In this document: positions 47,306 through 56,483 of the stretch, piece by piece
How positions within the stretch are numbered: the first letter of the stretch is position 1
Layout of the letters: each line of letters opens with the position of its first letter
DNA from: an uncultured Xylophilus sp.
Lineage (GTDB): Bacteria > Pseudomonadota > Gammaproteobacteria > Burkholderiales > Burkholderiaceae_C
Direction of reading: 5' to 3'
Assembly (NCBI GenBank): GCA_913776965.1
Contig: CAJYQL010000133.1
Coordinates: forward strand, 62,001-126,000
Length of the DNA: 64,000 nucleotides
Program-made: the position numbers and the translations under genes
Notes under the pieces: model-generated
Told to the model about the DNA's origin: nothing
Seen by the model: only the letters and a program-made list of their open reading frames with translations
The model's database searches: none

Positions 47306-48678
47306 GCGGTCGCCTCGTCGTCGTTTCCAACCGCCTGGCCGACCCGCGCAAGCCGGCCGCGGGTGGCCTGGCCGTCGCGCTGGGCGAGACGCTCAACCGC
47401 ACCGGCGGCATGTGGTTCGGCTGGAGCGGCACGATCGCCGACACCCATACGCCCGGCGAGGGCGAGTTGCGGGTGCAGCAGGCCGGCCCGGTCACCCTCG
47501 CCACGGTGGACCTCTGCCAGGAGGACCACGACAGCTACTACCTCGGCTACAGCAACGGCGTGCTCTGGCCGGTGTTCCACTACCGGCTCGACCTGGCACG
47601 CTTCGACGCCGGCGACATCGTCGGCTACCGGCGGGTCAACCAGCTGTTCGCGCGCAAGCTGCTGCCGCTGCTGAAGCCCGACGACACGATCTGGATCCAC
47701 GACTACCACCTGATCCCGCTGGCCGCCGAACTGCGCGCGCTCGGCTGCACCCAGAAGATCGGCTTCTTCCTGCACATCCCGCTGCCGCCGCAGCTGATCC
47801 TGGCCGCCATTCCGCAGCACGAATGGCTGATGCGCTGCCTGTTCTCGTACGACGTGGTCGGCCTGCAGAGCGAGGCCGACGCGTTGCACTTCTCGCGCTA
47901 TGCCGAGGCGGAGATCCATGCCGAATCGCTGGGCGAGCACCGCTTCCGCGCCTTCGGCCGCACCATCGTCTGCCGGGCGTTCCCGATCGGCATCGACGTG
48001 GACGAGTTCGCCGCGCTGACCCACGGCAAGGAAGCGCAGGACATGTACCAGCGCATGACCGAGGAATACGCCCGCCGCCGGCTGCTGATGGGCATCGACC
48101 GGCTCGACTATTCCAAGGGCATTCCGCACCGGGTCCGTGCATTCCGCGAGCTGCTGAAGCAGTACCCGGAGAACCGCAACAGCGCGACGCTGATCCAGAT
48201 CGCCTCGCCGACGCGCGAGAGCGTCGATGCATATGCCGACATCCGCACCGAGCTGGAAGGCCTGTGCGGCGCGATCAACGGCGACTATGGCGAGCTGGAC
48301 TGGATGCCGATCCGCTACATCCACCGCACCGTGGCGCGCAAGCGGGTGCCGGGACTGTGCCGGGCGTCGGCCGTCGGGCTGGTCACGCCGCTGCGCGACG
48401 GCATGAATCTGGTCGCCAAGGAATACGTGGTGGCGCAGGACCCGGCCGATCCCGGCGTGCTGGTGCTGTCGCGCTTCGCAGGGGCGGCCGAGCAGCTGAA
48501 GGAAGCCCTGCTGGTCAACCCGTACGACACCCAGGGCACCGCCGACGTGCTGCAGCGCGCGCTGCGCATGCCGCTGGAGGAGCGCCAGCAGCGCCACCGC
48601 GCGCTGCTGCAGCGCATCCGGGAGCACGATGTGCACTGGTGGCGACGCACGTTCCTCGACGCGCTATCGAATGCATAG
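47302..48678 (+). CDS. otsA: Alpha,alpha-trehalose-phosphate synthase (UDP-forming)
   Basis: This 458-residue GT20 enzyme joins UDP-glucose and glucose-6-phosphate to trehalose-6-phosphate. Its start RLVVVSNRLADP and the motifs GGLAVALGETL, WIHDYHLIPLAAELR, GIDRLDYSKGIPHRV and VTPLRDGMNLVAKEYV are all intact. The final residues LSNA and the TAG stop are encoded in a two-hairpin repeat. With otsB it provides osmotic and stress protection. Confidence 0.96.
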   Translation: MSGRLVVVSNRLADPRKPAAGGLAVALGETLNRTGGMWFGWSGTIADTHTPGEGELRVQQAGPVTLATVDLCQEDHDSYYLGYSNGVLWPVFHYRLDLARFDAGDIVGYRRVNQLFARKLLPLLKPDDTIWIHDYHLIPLAAELRALGCTQKIGFFLHIPLPPQLILAAIPQHEWLMRCLFSYDVVGLQSEADALHFSRYAEAEIHAESLGEHRFRAFGRTIVCRAFPIGIDVDEFAALTHGKEAQDMYQRMTEEYARRRLLMGIDRLDYSKGIPHRVRAFRELLKQYPENRNSATLIQIASPTRESVDAYADIRTELEGLCGAINGDYGELDWMPIRYIHRTVARKRVPGLCRASAVGLVTPLRDGMNLVAKEYVVAQDPADPGVLVLSRFAGAAEQLKEALLVNPYDTQGTADVLQRALRMPLEERQQRHRALLQRIREHDVHWWRRTFLDALSNA

Positions 48679-48716
48679 CTGCTTGCGCAGGCCCCACCTG
48701 CGCGAAGGGCAATTTT
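48663..48716 (+). repeat. Two-hairpin repeat, copy 5 (otsA 3' end)
   Basis: GCTATCGAATGCATAGC is followed by a TGCGCAGG/CCTGCGC hairpin and the tail GAAGGGCAATTTT. It contains the otsA stop codon and fills the 42-bp gap to the convergent ROK gene, so it probably terminates both transcripts. Confidence 0.8.
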
Positions 48717-48720
48717 GCGT

Positions 48721-49674
48721 CTAATCCTGCTGCAGAAGGGCCAGCGCGGCGTAGTCGCCGACCCGGTCCTGCAGGCCGGCGGGCACCAGTTCCACGCCGC
48801 GCGTCAGCGCCGGCAGGTGGGCGGCCAGTTCGGCCTGCAGCCGCGGCAGCAGGTGGTCGCGGTGGTGCCAGAAGACGCTGCCGCCCAGGCTGATCCGCTG
48901 CAGGTCCAGCAGCGCCACCACATTGAACAAGCCCCGGCCGAGGATGCGGCAGAGGTCGTCGACGATGCCCGAGGCGGTCGCGTCGCCGGTCTTCGCCGCC
49001 TCCAGCAGCGCCTCGGCATCGGCGAAGCCCTGGTCGCGGAAGCGCCGCGCCATCGCCGTGCCCGACACCAGCGATTCCAGGTCGCCGACGTTGCCGCAGC
49101 CGCAGGTCGGGCCTTCCGCCGGGCCGCTGGCGAACGTGTGGCCGCCGTGGCCGGCATTGCCGTTCTTGCCGCGCAGCACCCGGCCGCCGACCGCCAGGCC
49201 CATGCCGATCCCGGTGCTCCAGGTGACGTAGGCGCAGTCGTCCACGTCCTGCAGCGCGCCCCAGCGGCGCTCGGCTTCCAGCGCGGCCACGCAGTCGTTC
49301 TCGACCCGCACCGGCACGCGGTTGTCGAAGTGCGCGCGCAGCGGCGCTTCCAGCGGGAAGGCGGTCCAGTCGTTGGGAATGCCCTGGTCGGCGCGGGTCA
49401 GGCCGCCGCAGATATTGGGGGTGGAGACCTCGATGCAGCCGTCCCGCATCACGAACGGGCCGGCCGACGAGACGCCCACCCCGTCGATATCGGCCATCGC
49501 CACGCCGGCCTCGGCGCAGGCGGCGTCGAGCAGCCGCAGGATCTGTGCGACCACCACGTCGGGCGTGCCTTCCTTGGCGGTCGGCTCGGCCCGCCGGTGC
49601 AGCAGCTCGCGCGTACCCGGATGCGCCAGGCTGACGGCGAGTTTGGTTCCTCCGATATCGACACAGGCGCGCAT
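48721..49674 (-). CDS. ROK-family sugar kinase (glucokinase/fructokinase-like)
   Basis: This is a 317-residue actin-fold kinase. The phosphate-1 motif is ACVDIGGTKLAVSLA, the catalytic Asp is in VRVENDCVAALEAE, and the adenosine loop is TWSTGIGMGLAVGG. The ROK zinc motif is present as GHGGHT...CGCGNVGDLE, in which the last Cys of the canonical CxCGxxGC is Asp. ATG 49674 is used; an in-frame TTG at 49680 adds only two residues. Phosphorylation of glucose freed from trehalose is plausible from the location. The true sugar is unknown. Confidence 0.88.
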   Translation of the reverse strand: MRACVDIGGTKLAVSLAHPGTRELLHRRAEPTAKEGTPDVVVAQILRLLDAACAEAGVAMADIDGVGVSSAGPFVMRDGCIEVSTPNICGGLTRADQGIPNDWTAFPLEAPLRAHFDNRVPVRVENDCVAALEAERRWGALQDVDDCAYVTWSTGIGMGLAVGGRVLRGKNGNAGHGGHTFASGPAEGPTCGCGNVGDLESLVSGTAMARRFRDQGFADAEALLEAAKTGDATASGIVDDLCRILGRGLFNVVALLDLQRISLGGSVFWHHRDHLLPRLQAELAAHLPALTRGVELVPAGLQDRVGDYAALALLQQD

Positions 49675-49790
49675 GGGCAAATGGTCCTTCAGGCAGCGCG
49701 GCGCAACCTGTCGGCACCGCTCGCGGCCAGTCTAGGAGCCGGGCCGTGCGCCGCTGTAACGCGCCGTGGCCGAGCCGCTCGCGCAGGGAA

Positions 49791-49985
49791 TCAGACGAAC
49801 TTGGCCACCAGCCCTGCCACCACGCCGACCAGCAGCGTGCTGGTCACCGGCACGTCCCACTGCCGGCCGAACAGCCGGAAGTGCAGGTCGCCCGGCAGCC
49901 GCCCCAGGCCGAACCGGCGCAGCCACGGCGCCGCCCAGCTCAGCAGGATGAGCACGAAGAAGACGACGAGGTAGAGGCGGATCAT
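49791..49985 (-). CDS. DUF2905 family small membrane protein
   Basis: This is a 64-residue protein with two hydrophobic helices (about 3-18 and 47-61) and the conserved GLGRLPGDL between them, the signature of DUF2905. It is a predicted inner-membrane protein of unknown function. The start at ATG 49985 gives the normal family length. It is alone on the minus strand, upstream of and divergent from kynB. Confidence 0.85.
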   Translation of the reverse strand: MIRLYLVVFFVLILLSWAAPWLRRFGLGRLPGDLHFRLFGRQWDVPVTSTLLVGVVAGLVAKFV

Positions 49986-50093
49986 GGCGGGGGGGTCGGC
50001 AGCAGCCCGCGATTGTCGGCGCCCGGAAAAAGTCCGCACTGGCGTTGCTTTTAACCGACACCACGCCGATTTTCGCGGTGATAGCGTCACCGC

Positions 50094-50738
50094 ATGACCA
50101 CTTCCGCCCCGCCGCGCCTCTGGGACATCTCGCCGCCGGTGCATGCCGCCAGCCCGGTGTTTCCGGGCGATGCGCCCTATGCGCAGCAGTGGCTCGCGCG
50201 CATCGGCCCCGGCTGCCCGGTCAACCTCTCCACCCTCACGCTGTCGCCGCACGTCGGCGCCCATGCCGACGCACCGCTGCACTACGACCCGGACGGCGCA
50301 CCCATCGGCGCGGTGGACCTGGCGCCCTACCTCGGCCCGTGCCGGGTGGTGCATGCGGTCGGCTGCGGCCCGCTGGTGCGCTGGGCGCATCTGGCGCATG
50401 CGCTCGACGGCCTGCCGCCGCGCGTGCTGGTGCGCACCTGCGCCCGCATGCCGCAGGACCGCTGGGACGACGCACTGTCCGGCTTCGCGCCCGGCACGCT
50501 CGAACGCCTGGCCGACGCCGGCGTGCAGCTGGTCGGCACCGACAGCGCGAGCGTCGATCCGGCCGACAGCAAGACGCTCGACGGCCACCAGGTGCTGCGC
50601 CGGCGCGGCCTGCGGGTGCTGGAAAACCTGCTGCTCGACGACGTGCCCGAGGGCGACTACGAACTGATCGCCCTGCCCCTGCGGCTCGCCACCGCCGACG
50701 CCTCCCCGGTGCGCGCGGTGCTGCGTGCGCTGGCCTGA
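50094..50738 (+). CDS. kynB: Kynurenine formamidase (cyclase family)
   Basis: This 214-residue metal-dependent enzyme hydrolyses N-formylkynurenine to kynurenine and formate. The cyclase motif HVGAHADAP (HxGxHxDxP, zinc ligands) is near residue 52, with [19 protein letters not shown] and [20 protein letters not shown] further along. It is the first gene of the kynB-kynU-kynA operon, in which kynU follows without a gap. The tryptophan-to-anthranilate route is therefore complete in 2.9 kb. No kynR regulator is adjacent. Confidence 0.94.
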   Translation: MTTSAPPRLWDISPPVHAASPVFPGDAPYAQQWLARIGPGCPVNLSTLTLSPHVGAHADAPLHYDPDGAPIGAVDLAPYLGPCRVVHAVGCGPLVRWAHLAHALDGLPPRVLVRTCARMPQDRWDDALSGFAPGTLERLADAGVQLVGTDSASVDPADSKTLDGHQVLRRRGLRVLENLLLDDVPEGDYELIALPLRLATADASPVRAVLRALA

Positions 50739-50756
50739 ATGCCGACCTGCCCGTCC

Positions 50757-52052
50757 ATGACCACCCTTCTCACCCTCGACGACTGCCGGCGCCGCGACGC
50801 CGCCGATCCGCTGCGCCCGCTGCGCGACCTGTTCCAGCTGCCCGAGGGCGTCGTCTACCTCGACGGCAACTCGCTCGGCGCGCTGCCGAAGGCCACGCCC
50901 GATCGGGTGGCGCAGGTGGTGCGCGCCGAGTGGGGCACCGAGCTGATCCGCGCCTGGAACACCGCCGGCTGGGCCGACGCACCCCGGCGCATCGGCGACC
51001 GCATCGCGCGGCTGGTCGGTGCCGGGCCGGGCGAACTGGTCGCCACCGACAGCACCTCGGTCAACCTCTACAAGGTGCTGAGCGCCGCCCTCGCGATCGC
51101 CGCCGAGGACGCGCCCGGCCGCCGCACCATCGTCAGCGAGCGCAGCAACTTCCCGACCGACCTGTACATCGCCGAGTCGCTGGCGCGCGAACGCGGCGGC
51201 ACGTTGCGGCTGGTGGATGCCGCCGACCTGCCGGCCGCGGTGGGCGCCGACACCGCGGTGCTGCTGCTGACTCACGTCCACTACCGCACCGGCGCGATGC
51301 ACGACATGGCCGCGGTCACCGCCGCCGCCCACGCCGCCGGCGCGCGGGTGGTCTGGGACCTGGCCCACAGCGCCGGCGCGGTGCCGGTGGACCTGCACGC
51401 GGCGAACGCCGACTTCGCGATCGGCTGCGGCTACAAGTTCCTGAACGGCGGCCCCGGCGCGCCGGCCTTCGTCTGGGTGCATCCGCGCCACGTCGACCGT
51501 TTCCGCCAGCCGCTGTCGGGCTGGTGGGGCCATGCGCAGCCCTTCGCCTTCGTGCCGGGCTACCAGCCCGCGGCTGGCATCGGCCGGTATCTCTGCGGCA
51601 CCCAGCCGCAGATCGCGCTGGCGGCGCTGGAAGCAGGGCTGGACGTATTCGCGGCAGCCGAGCCGCTGGGCGGCATGGCGGCGCTGCGCGCCAAGTCGCT
51701 GGCGCTGACCGACCTGTTCATCGCGCTGGTGGACGCGCGCTGCGACGGCCATCCGCTCGGCCTCGCGACACCGCGCGATCCCGCTCGGCGCGGCTCGCAG
51801 GTCAGCCTGACCTGGCACGGCGACGCACCGGAGGCCGCGCATGCGATCGTGCAGGCGCTGATCGACCGCGGCGTGATCGGCGACTACCGCGCGGGCGACG
51901 GCAGCGCCGAGCCGCACATCCTGCGCTTCGGCTTCACGCCGCTGTACACCGGCTTCGAGGATGTCTGGCAGGCGGTGGAGCAGCTGCGCGACGTGCTCGC
52001 CACCGGCGCCTGGCGCGACGCGCGCTTCCACCGGCAGGCGGCGGTGACCTGA
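50757..52052 (+). CDS. kynU: Kynureninase
   Basis: This 431-residue fold-type I PLP enzyme cleaves kynurenine to anthranilate and alanine. Motifs include [16 protein letters not shown] near the N-terminus, [15 protein letters not shown] (PLP Asp) and [14 protein letters not shown] with the Schiff-base Lys. ATG 50757 gives the usual N-terminus; ATG 50739, immediately after the kynB stop, would add six residues, and neither has a clear ribosome binding site, so translation may be coupled to kynB. Confidence 0.94.
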   Translation: MTTLLTLDDCRRRDAADPLRPLRDLFQLPEGVVYLDGNSLGALPKATPDRVAQVVRAEWGTELIRAWNTAGWADAPRRIGDRIARLVGAGPGELVATDSTSVNLYKVLSAALAIAAEDAPGRRTIVSERSNFPTDLYIAESLARERGGTLRLVDAADLPAAVGADTAVLLLTHVHYRTGAMHDMAAVTAAAHAAGARVVWDLAHSAGAVPVDLHAANADFAIGCGYKFLNGGPGAPAFVWVHPRHVDRFRQPLSGWWGHAQPFAFVPGYQPAAGIGRYLCGTQPQIALAALEAGLDVFAAAEPLGGMAALRAKSLALTDLFIALVDARCDGHPLGLATPRDPARRGSQVSLTWHGDAPEAAHAIVQALIDRGVIGDYRAGDGSAEPHILRFGFTPLYTGFEDVWQAVEQLRDVLATGAWRDARFHRQAAVT

Positions 52053-52053
52053 G

Positions 52054-52980
52054 ATGGGCTGCCCGCACGCACCGTCTTCCGATGCACCGGACATGCGGAA
52101 CATGCCGGCCACACCGCCCGTCACGTCGGTCGGCGCCCCGGTCGGCACGCCCGCCGCCATCGTCGAGGAGGAGCGCGCCCAGCTCGACTTCAGCCGCTCG
52201 ATGAGCTACGGCGACTACCTGCACCTGGACGAAGTGCTCGGCGCGCAGCATCCGCTCTCGCCCGCCCACGACGAGATGCTGTTCATCGTGCAGCACCAGA
52301 CCAGCGAGCTGTGGATGAAGCTGATGCTGCACGAGCTGCACGCCGCCATCCGCTGCGTCGCGGCCGACGACCTGTCCGCGGCCTTCAAGATGCTGGCGCG
52401 GGTCAGCCGGATCATGGAGCAACTGGTCCACGCCTGGGACGTGCTGGCGACGATGACGCCGCCCGAGTACCAGGCGATCCGCCCGTACCTCGGCCCGTCC
52501 AGCGGCTTCCAGAGCTGGCAGTACCGCTGCATCGAGTTCGCGCTCGGCAACAAGAACCCGCTGATGTTGAAGCCCCACGAGCACCGCCCCGACCTGCTCG
52601 CCACCGTGCAGGCCGCTTATGCGGCGCCGTCGCTCTACGACGAGGCGCTGCGGCTGCTGGCCCGCCGCGGGCTGGCCATTCCGGCGGACTGCCTGCTGCG
52701 CGACTGGACGCAGCGCCATGTCGAGAGCGAGACGGTCGAGCAGGCCTGGCTCGCGGTCTACCGCGACCCGCAACGCTGGTTCGACCTCTACCAGCTGGGC
52801 GAGGAACTCACCGACCTGGAGGACGCCTTCCGGCTCTGGCGCTTCCGCCACGTCAGCACGGTCGAGCGGGTGATCGGCTTCAAGCGCGGCACCGGCGGGA
52901 CGGGCGGCACCAGCTACCTGCGCAAGATGCTCGACGTGGTGCTGTTCCCCGAGATCTGGGGCCTGCGCACCCGGCTGTAG
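52054..52980 (+). CDS. kynA: Tryptophan 2,3-dioxygenase
   Basis: This 308-residue heme enzyme opens the indole ring of tryptophan to N-formylkynurenine. Conserved segments are [52 protein letters not shown], and the C-terminal [13 protein letters not shown] (heme His) and [15 protein letters not shown]. The 45-residue Pro/Thr-rich leader before the catalytic core is slightly longer than average. The start at ATG 52054 is 1 bp after the kynU stop. Confidence 0.95.
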   Translation: MGCPHAPSSDAPDMRNMPATPPVTSVGAPVGTPAAIVEEERAQLDFSRSMSYGDYLHLDEVLGAQHPLSPAHDEMLFIVQHQTSELWMKLMLHELHAAIRCVAADDLSAAFKMLARVSRIMEQLVHAWDVLATMTPPEYQAIRPYLGPSSGFQSWQYRCIEFALGNKNPLMLKPHEHRPDLLATVQAAYAAPSLYDEALRLLARRGLAIPADCLLRDWTQRHVESETVEQAWLAVYRDPQRWFDLYQLGEELTDLEDAFRLWRFRHVSTVERVIGFKRGTGGTGGTSYLRKMLDVVLFPEIWGLRTRL

Positions 52981-53086
52981 CTGCGGCCGGCAGCGCAACC
53001 CGGCCCACACGCACCGGGGACGATGTCCGACGTGCGCCCCCTGCGGCGGCGCAGGAGAGTGAAGGTCTTTCTTTTCCGGAGACCCC

Positions 53087-53635
53087 ATGTCCGCATCCAC
53101 GACTGCCCGCCGCATCGCCATCCTTGCCACCGACGGCTTCGAACAGGCCGAACTCGAGAAACCGCGCGACGCGCTGCGCCAGGCCGGCTTCGCGCCGCAA
53201 ATCCTGGCACCGAAGGCCGGCACCATCCAGGGCTTCAACCACACCGACCCGGCCGACACCTTCGACGTGGACGGCACCATCGCCGACGCGAAGCCCGAGG
53301 ACTACGACGCCGTCCTGCTGCCCGGCGGCGTCGTCAATGCCGACGCACTGCGCACCGACAAGGACGCGCAGGCCTTCGTCCAAGCGGCCACCGGCGCCGG
53401 CAAGCCGCTGGCGGTGATCTGCCACGGCGCCTGGCTGCTGATCGACGCCGGCCTGGTGAAGGGCAAGACGCTCACCAGCTGGCCGAGCCTGCAGACCGAC
53501 CTGCGCAACGCCGGCGCCACCTGGGTGGACGAAGAGGTGCACGAAGACAACGGCTGGATCAGCAGCCGCAAGCCCGACGACATCCCGGCCTTCAACGCCG
53601 CGCTGCTGAAGGCGCTGGGCGCTTCCGGCGGCTGA
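53087..53635 (+). CDS. DJ-1/PfpI family protein
   Basis: This is a 182-residue protein of the PfpI/YhbO group. The core reads RIAILATDGFEQAELEKPRD, with Glu near the active site, and the nucleophile elbow is AVICHGAWLL with the conserved Cys followed by His. Members act as stress-protective deglycases, chaperones or proteases; the activity here is not determinable. ATG 53087 follows a CGGAGAC site. It follows kynA after 106 bp and converges on the unknown 515-residue gene with 8 bp between stops. Confidence 0.9.
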   Translation: MSASTTARRIAILATDGFEQAELEKPRDALRQAGFAPQILAPKAGTIQGFNHTDPADTFDVDGTIADAKPEDYDAVLLPGGVVNADALRTDKDAQAFVQAATGAGKPLAVICHGAWLLIDAGLVKGKTLTSWPSLQTDLRNAGATWVDEEVHEDNGWISSRKPDDIPAFNAALLKALGASGG

Positions 53636-53650
53636 ATGCGCATTCAGCCG
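53629..53650. terminator. Perfect 22-bp palindrome at convergent stops
   Basis: The arms CGGCTGAATGC and GCATTCAGCCG abut without a loop. Each arm carries a TGA stop: that of the pfpI-like gene on plus (53633-53635) and that of the unknown gene on minus (53646-53644). It is likely a bidirectional transcription terminator. Confidence 0.6.
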
Positions 53651-55191
53651 ATGTAGCGGTGGGTCGGCACCTTGGCGGTCGCCGGGGCGCGGCCCAGTCG
53701 CTTCTTCACCGCCAGCGTGACGCCCTTCTTGATCTTTTCCGAAAAGCCCAATTCGACATACATGCCGGTGGTCTGCCGCAGCGGTGTCAGCACATAGCGC
53801 GCATCGGCGATGAAGCGCTGCGCATCGCGGATCAACGGGTCGAGATGGTTGCGCTTGTTGGCTTCCGCGTGCTCCATCCAGCGGTCTTCGATGATGTTGC
53901 TCGACAGGGCGTTCAGCACGGTACTGGTGGTGCTGTTGACCAGGAAATAGCAGCCGAGCAGCGGCGACACCTCGAAAAGGTGCGCGCTCAACGTGTTCTC
54001 GGGCGTGGTGCGCAAGATCAGGTTGACTTTCTTGCGCTCCTTGTAGCGCGCACCCATGATCACGACCTTCTGGCACAGCTTGGCGACCGATGCCGCAGCC
54101 GCCACCGCCGGGCCGGTCGCGCCGCCCAAGTCGGCGAACAGGCCGGCGGTGGAGACCGCCAGCTGCGTCGTCTGGATGGTGGCCAGCGTCGCATGCTCGT
54201 TGCGGCTGCGCTCCAGCAGCACCCGCAGCGCATCGCAGGCAGCCCGTGCATCGCCCGGCAACAGGAAGGGGCGGTGGTCCGCCGTCTTGCGCGCCTTGTG
54301 CCATTCCTGCGCCGCGGTGCCCCAGCTCTTCGCCGCCTGCGCGCCCGACTTCACCTGCTGCACGATCGGCAGCGCCGAACTCAGGAAATCGGTGAGGAAG
54401 TCCGCGCCGAGCTCCAGCAGGATTTCCTGCAGGTCGATCGCGTCGAACAACTCGAACAGCAGCGTCAGCACCCGGTCGAAGCCCGGAATTTCGAGCAGCC
54501 GCGGGATGTCGATGCCTGGGATGTCCACCCGGATGCTGCTCAGGTCGATACGCGGCACGCTGATCGACGGCAGGTTCGGCAGGCTCAGGTCGGGCATCGT
54601 CAGGCTGGGCAGCTCCACCTGCAGGTCGATGCGGAAGAAGTTCGGATAGGCCAGCCGCAGGTCCGGGAACAGGATGTCGACGTCGATATCCAGGATCCTC
54701 GACAGATCCACCATCAAGGACGGGAATCGAAGGTCCGGCCACTTCACCGCCAGCGCATGGGCCAGCGCCCGCAGGGAGATGTCGGGCAGGAGGTCCTTGT
54801 ATTTCAGGATCCCCTTGAGGTTCAGCCGCACCTTCGGCAGGCTGAAACCGGGCAGGCTGCCGAGCCGGATGTCCGGGATGATCGACAGGTTGACATCCGG
54901 CAGGCTGATCGACGGCAGCCGGAACTTCACCAGCGCGCGCAGGTCGATGCCCTTGAAGATCGACAGGTTGAGCGAGGGCGCATTCAACGTCGGCACGTGG
55001 AGGCCCGGGACCTCGCCGATCTTTTCCTTCGTCGCCTTCGCTTCCTTGGCGAGTGTCTTGGCGTCGGCCACATGGCTGCGCGGCTCGAGTTGCGTGCCCG
55101 CGAACATCGCCCGCAGCGCCTCCTTGCGCTCCTTCTCCAGTGCGCGGAAGGCTTCGTCAAGTGCGAGTTGCTCGGTGGCTGACAGGGTCAT
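53644..55191 (-). CDS. Unrecognised 515-residue protein with Pro/Leu beta-like repeats and helical C-terminal half
   Basis: I do not recognise this protein. Residues 1-60 are charged and helical (LEKERKEALRAMF). Residues 60-240 show an irregular alternation of Pro with short hydrophobic beta-like strands (LPSISLPDV, IPDIRLGSLPGF, LPSLTMPDLSLP, IPGIDIPRLLEIPG), about 15 units of 8-13 residues. Residues 240-375 are hydrophobic and helical (LLFELFDAIDLQEILLELGA; ATGPAVAAAASVAKLCQKVV), with possible membrane-associating stretches. The rest is mixed and ends in a basic tail. There is no signal peptide or lipobox. The gene stands alone, converging with the PfpI-like gene, and its codons appear less GC-biased than its neighbours'. 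The start is ATG 55191. A role in structure, export or toxicity is speculation. Confidence 0.8.
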   Translation of the reverse strand: MTLSATEQLALDEAFRALEKERKEALRAMFAGTQLEPRSHVADAKTLAKEAKATKEKIGEVPGLHVPTLNAPSLNLSIFKGIDLRALVKFRLPSISLPDVNLSIIPDIRLGSLPGFSLPKVRLNLKGILKYKDLLPDISLRALAHALAVKWPDLRFPSLMVDLSRILDIDVDILFPDLRLAYPNFFRIDLQVELPSLTMPDLSLPNLPSISVPRIDLSSIRVDIPGIDIPRLLEIPGFDRVLTLLFELFDAIDLQEILLELGADFLTDFLSSALPIVQQVKSGAQAAKSWGTAAQEWHKARKTADHRPFLLPGDARAACDALRVLLERSRNEHATLATIQTTQLAVSTAGLFADLGGATGPAVAAAASVAKLCQKVVIMGARYKERKKVNLILRTTPENTLSAHLFEVSPLLGCYFLVNSTTSTVLNALSSNIIEDRWMEHAEANKRNHLDPLIRDAQRFIADARYVLTPLRQTTGMYVELGFSEKIKKGVTLAVKKRLGRAPATAKVPTHRYIG

Positions 55192-55312
55192 CGCGGCTCC
55201 GTGACGGTGGGCGCAGAAACAATCTGTTTCGGCAGCCTGCGATCATAGGTCTTCGCGGCCCTCCGCGCGGTGCGCGCCGAAGGGCCGGCCCGCGGCACCG
55301 GACCAGAAGGCG

Positions 55313-56464
55313 CTACAGCCGGTGCGCCCGGTCGCCCTCGGCGAAGCCGACCGGCGTCCAGTCCGCCGGCACCCGCGCACCCAGGGCGATCACCTTGAAC
55401 AACTCGCCCATCTCGTGCTCGTGCACCAGATGCAGCACCGGCCCTTGCTGCGCGGGCGTCAGATGCTCCACTTTCGATAGCAGGCCGCAGTTGATCAGGA
55501 AGCGCGCCTGGCTGGTGTAGCCCAGCACTTCCAGCCCCGCGTCCTGCGCGGCGAGCGCGATGCCGGTGAAATCGACATGGGCGGTGATGTCCTTGTCGCC
55601 CACATCGGCCAGCGGATCGCTGTCGGCGCGGTGGGCGCGGTGGCACATCACCGTGCCCATGTGGCGCTGCGGGTGGTAGTACTCGGCTTCGGGGAAACCG
55701 TAGTCGAGCAGGAACACCGCGCCGCGGCCCAGCCGGTCGGCCAGGGTGGCGACGAAGGCGCGGCCCTGCGGGTGGATCTCGGTCAGGTAGTCCTGCGGGC
55801 CGGGGCTGTTGATCGGCGGGCGCAGGCCGGTCGGCCGGTCGGCCCAGGCGAAGCGGCCCTCGGGCGCCAGCACCACGCCGCGTTCGTGCCAGGCGCCTGC
55901 GGTGCGGACGAGCAGCTGCACCGGCATCGCGTCGAGCACCTCGTTGCCGACCACCACGCCGTCGAACTGCGCAGGCAGCGCCGACAGCCAGCGCACCCGG
56001 TCGCCGAAACGCGCCAGCCGCGCCTGCTGGCGGGCCTGCAGCGCCCCCGACAGATCGACGATGGTGTAGCGCACGGCGGTATGGCCGGCGGCGTCGAGCG
56101 CGTCGAGCAGTTGCTCGGCCAGGGCGCCGGTGCCGGCGCCGAACTCCCACACCGCGTCGGTCCCCGTGGCCTGCAGCGCATCGGCGACCTGCACCGCAAG
56201 CGTCGCGCCGAACAGCGGCGAGAGCTCCGGCGCGGTGACGAAGTCGCCCCCGCCGCCCTTCACGCCGGCCGGCATGCGGCCGAACTGCCGGTCATCCCGG
56301 GCGTAGTAGCCGAGGCCCGGGGTGTAGAGCGCCATCGTCATGAAGCGGTCGAAGCCGATCCAGCCGCCGGCCTCCGCGATCGCCGAGGCGATCGTCCGGT
56401 GCAGGGCCATGGCGCCGGGCGACGGCGGAGGAGCGGTCGGTAAACTCTCGGAAGCAGCAGTCAT
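55313..56464 (-). CDS. SAM-dependent methyltransferase, COG1565/NDUFAF7 family
   Basis: This is a 383-residue methyltransferase. The SAM motif is VWEFGAGTGALAEQLL, preceded by the family start GWIGFDRFMTMALYTPGLGY and GDFVTAPELSPLFG. Later conserved parts are GNEVLDAMPVQL and LLDYGFPEAEYYHPQR. The mitochondrial relative NDUFAF7 methylates an Arg in complex I; the bacterial role is not established. ATG 56464 is used although the frame is open to 56596. It is divergent from the SDR gene across only 19 bp. Confidence 0.9.
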   Translation of the reverse strand: MTAASESLPTAPPPSPGAMALHRTIASAIAEAGGWIGFDRFMTMALYTPGLGYYARDDRQFGRMPAGVKGGGGDFVTAPELSPLFGATLAVQVADALQATGTDAVWEFGAGTGALAEQLLDALDAAGHTAVRYTIVDLSGALQARQQARLARFGDRVRWLSALPAQFDGVVVGNEVLDAMPVQLLVRTAGAWHERGVVLAPEGRFAWADRPTGLRPPINSPGPQDYLTEIHPQGRAFVATLADRLGRGAVFLLDYGFPEAEYYHPQRHMGTVMCHRAHRADSDPLADVGDKDITAHVDFTGIALAAQDAGLEVLGYTSQARFLINCGLLSKVEHLTPAQQGPVLHLVHEHEMGELFKVIALGARVPADWTPVGFAEGDRAHRL

Positions 56465-56483
56465 CGCCCGGGATTGTCCCCGA

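Noticed and set aside
49675..49790. Possible small gene upstream of the ROK kinase
   Set aside because: No frame with start, ribosome binding site and plausible composition was found in this 116-bp gap.
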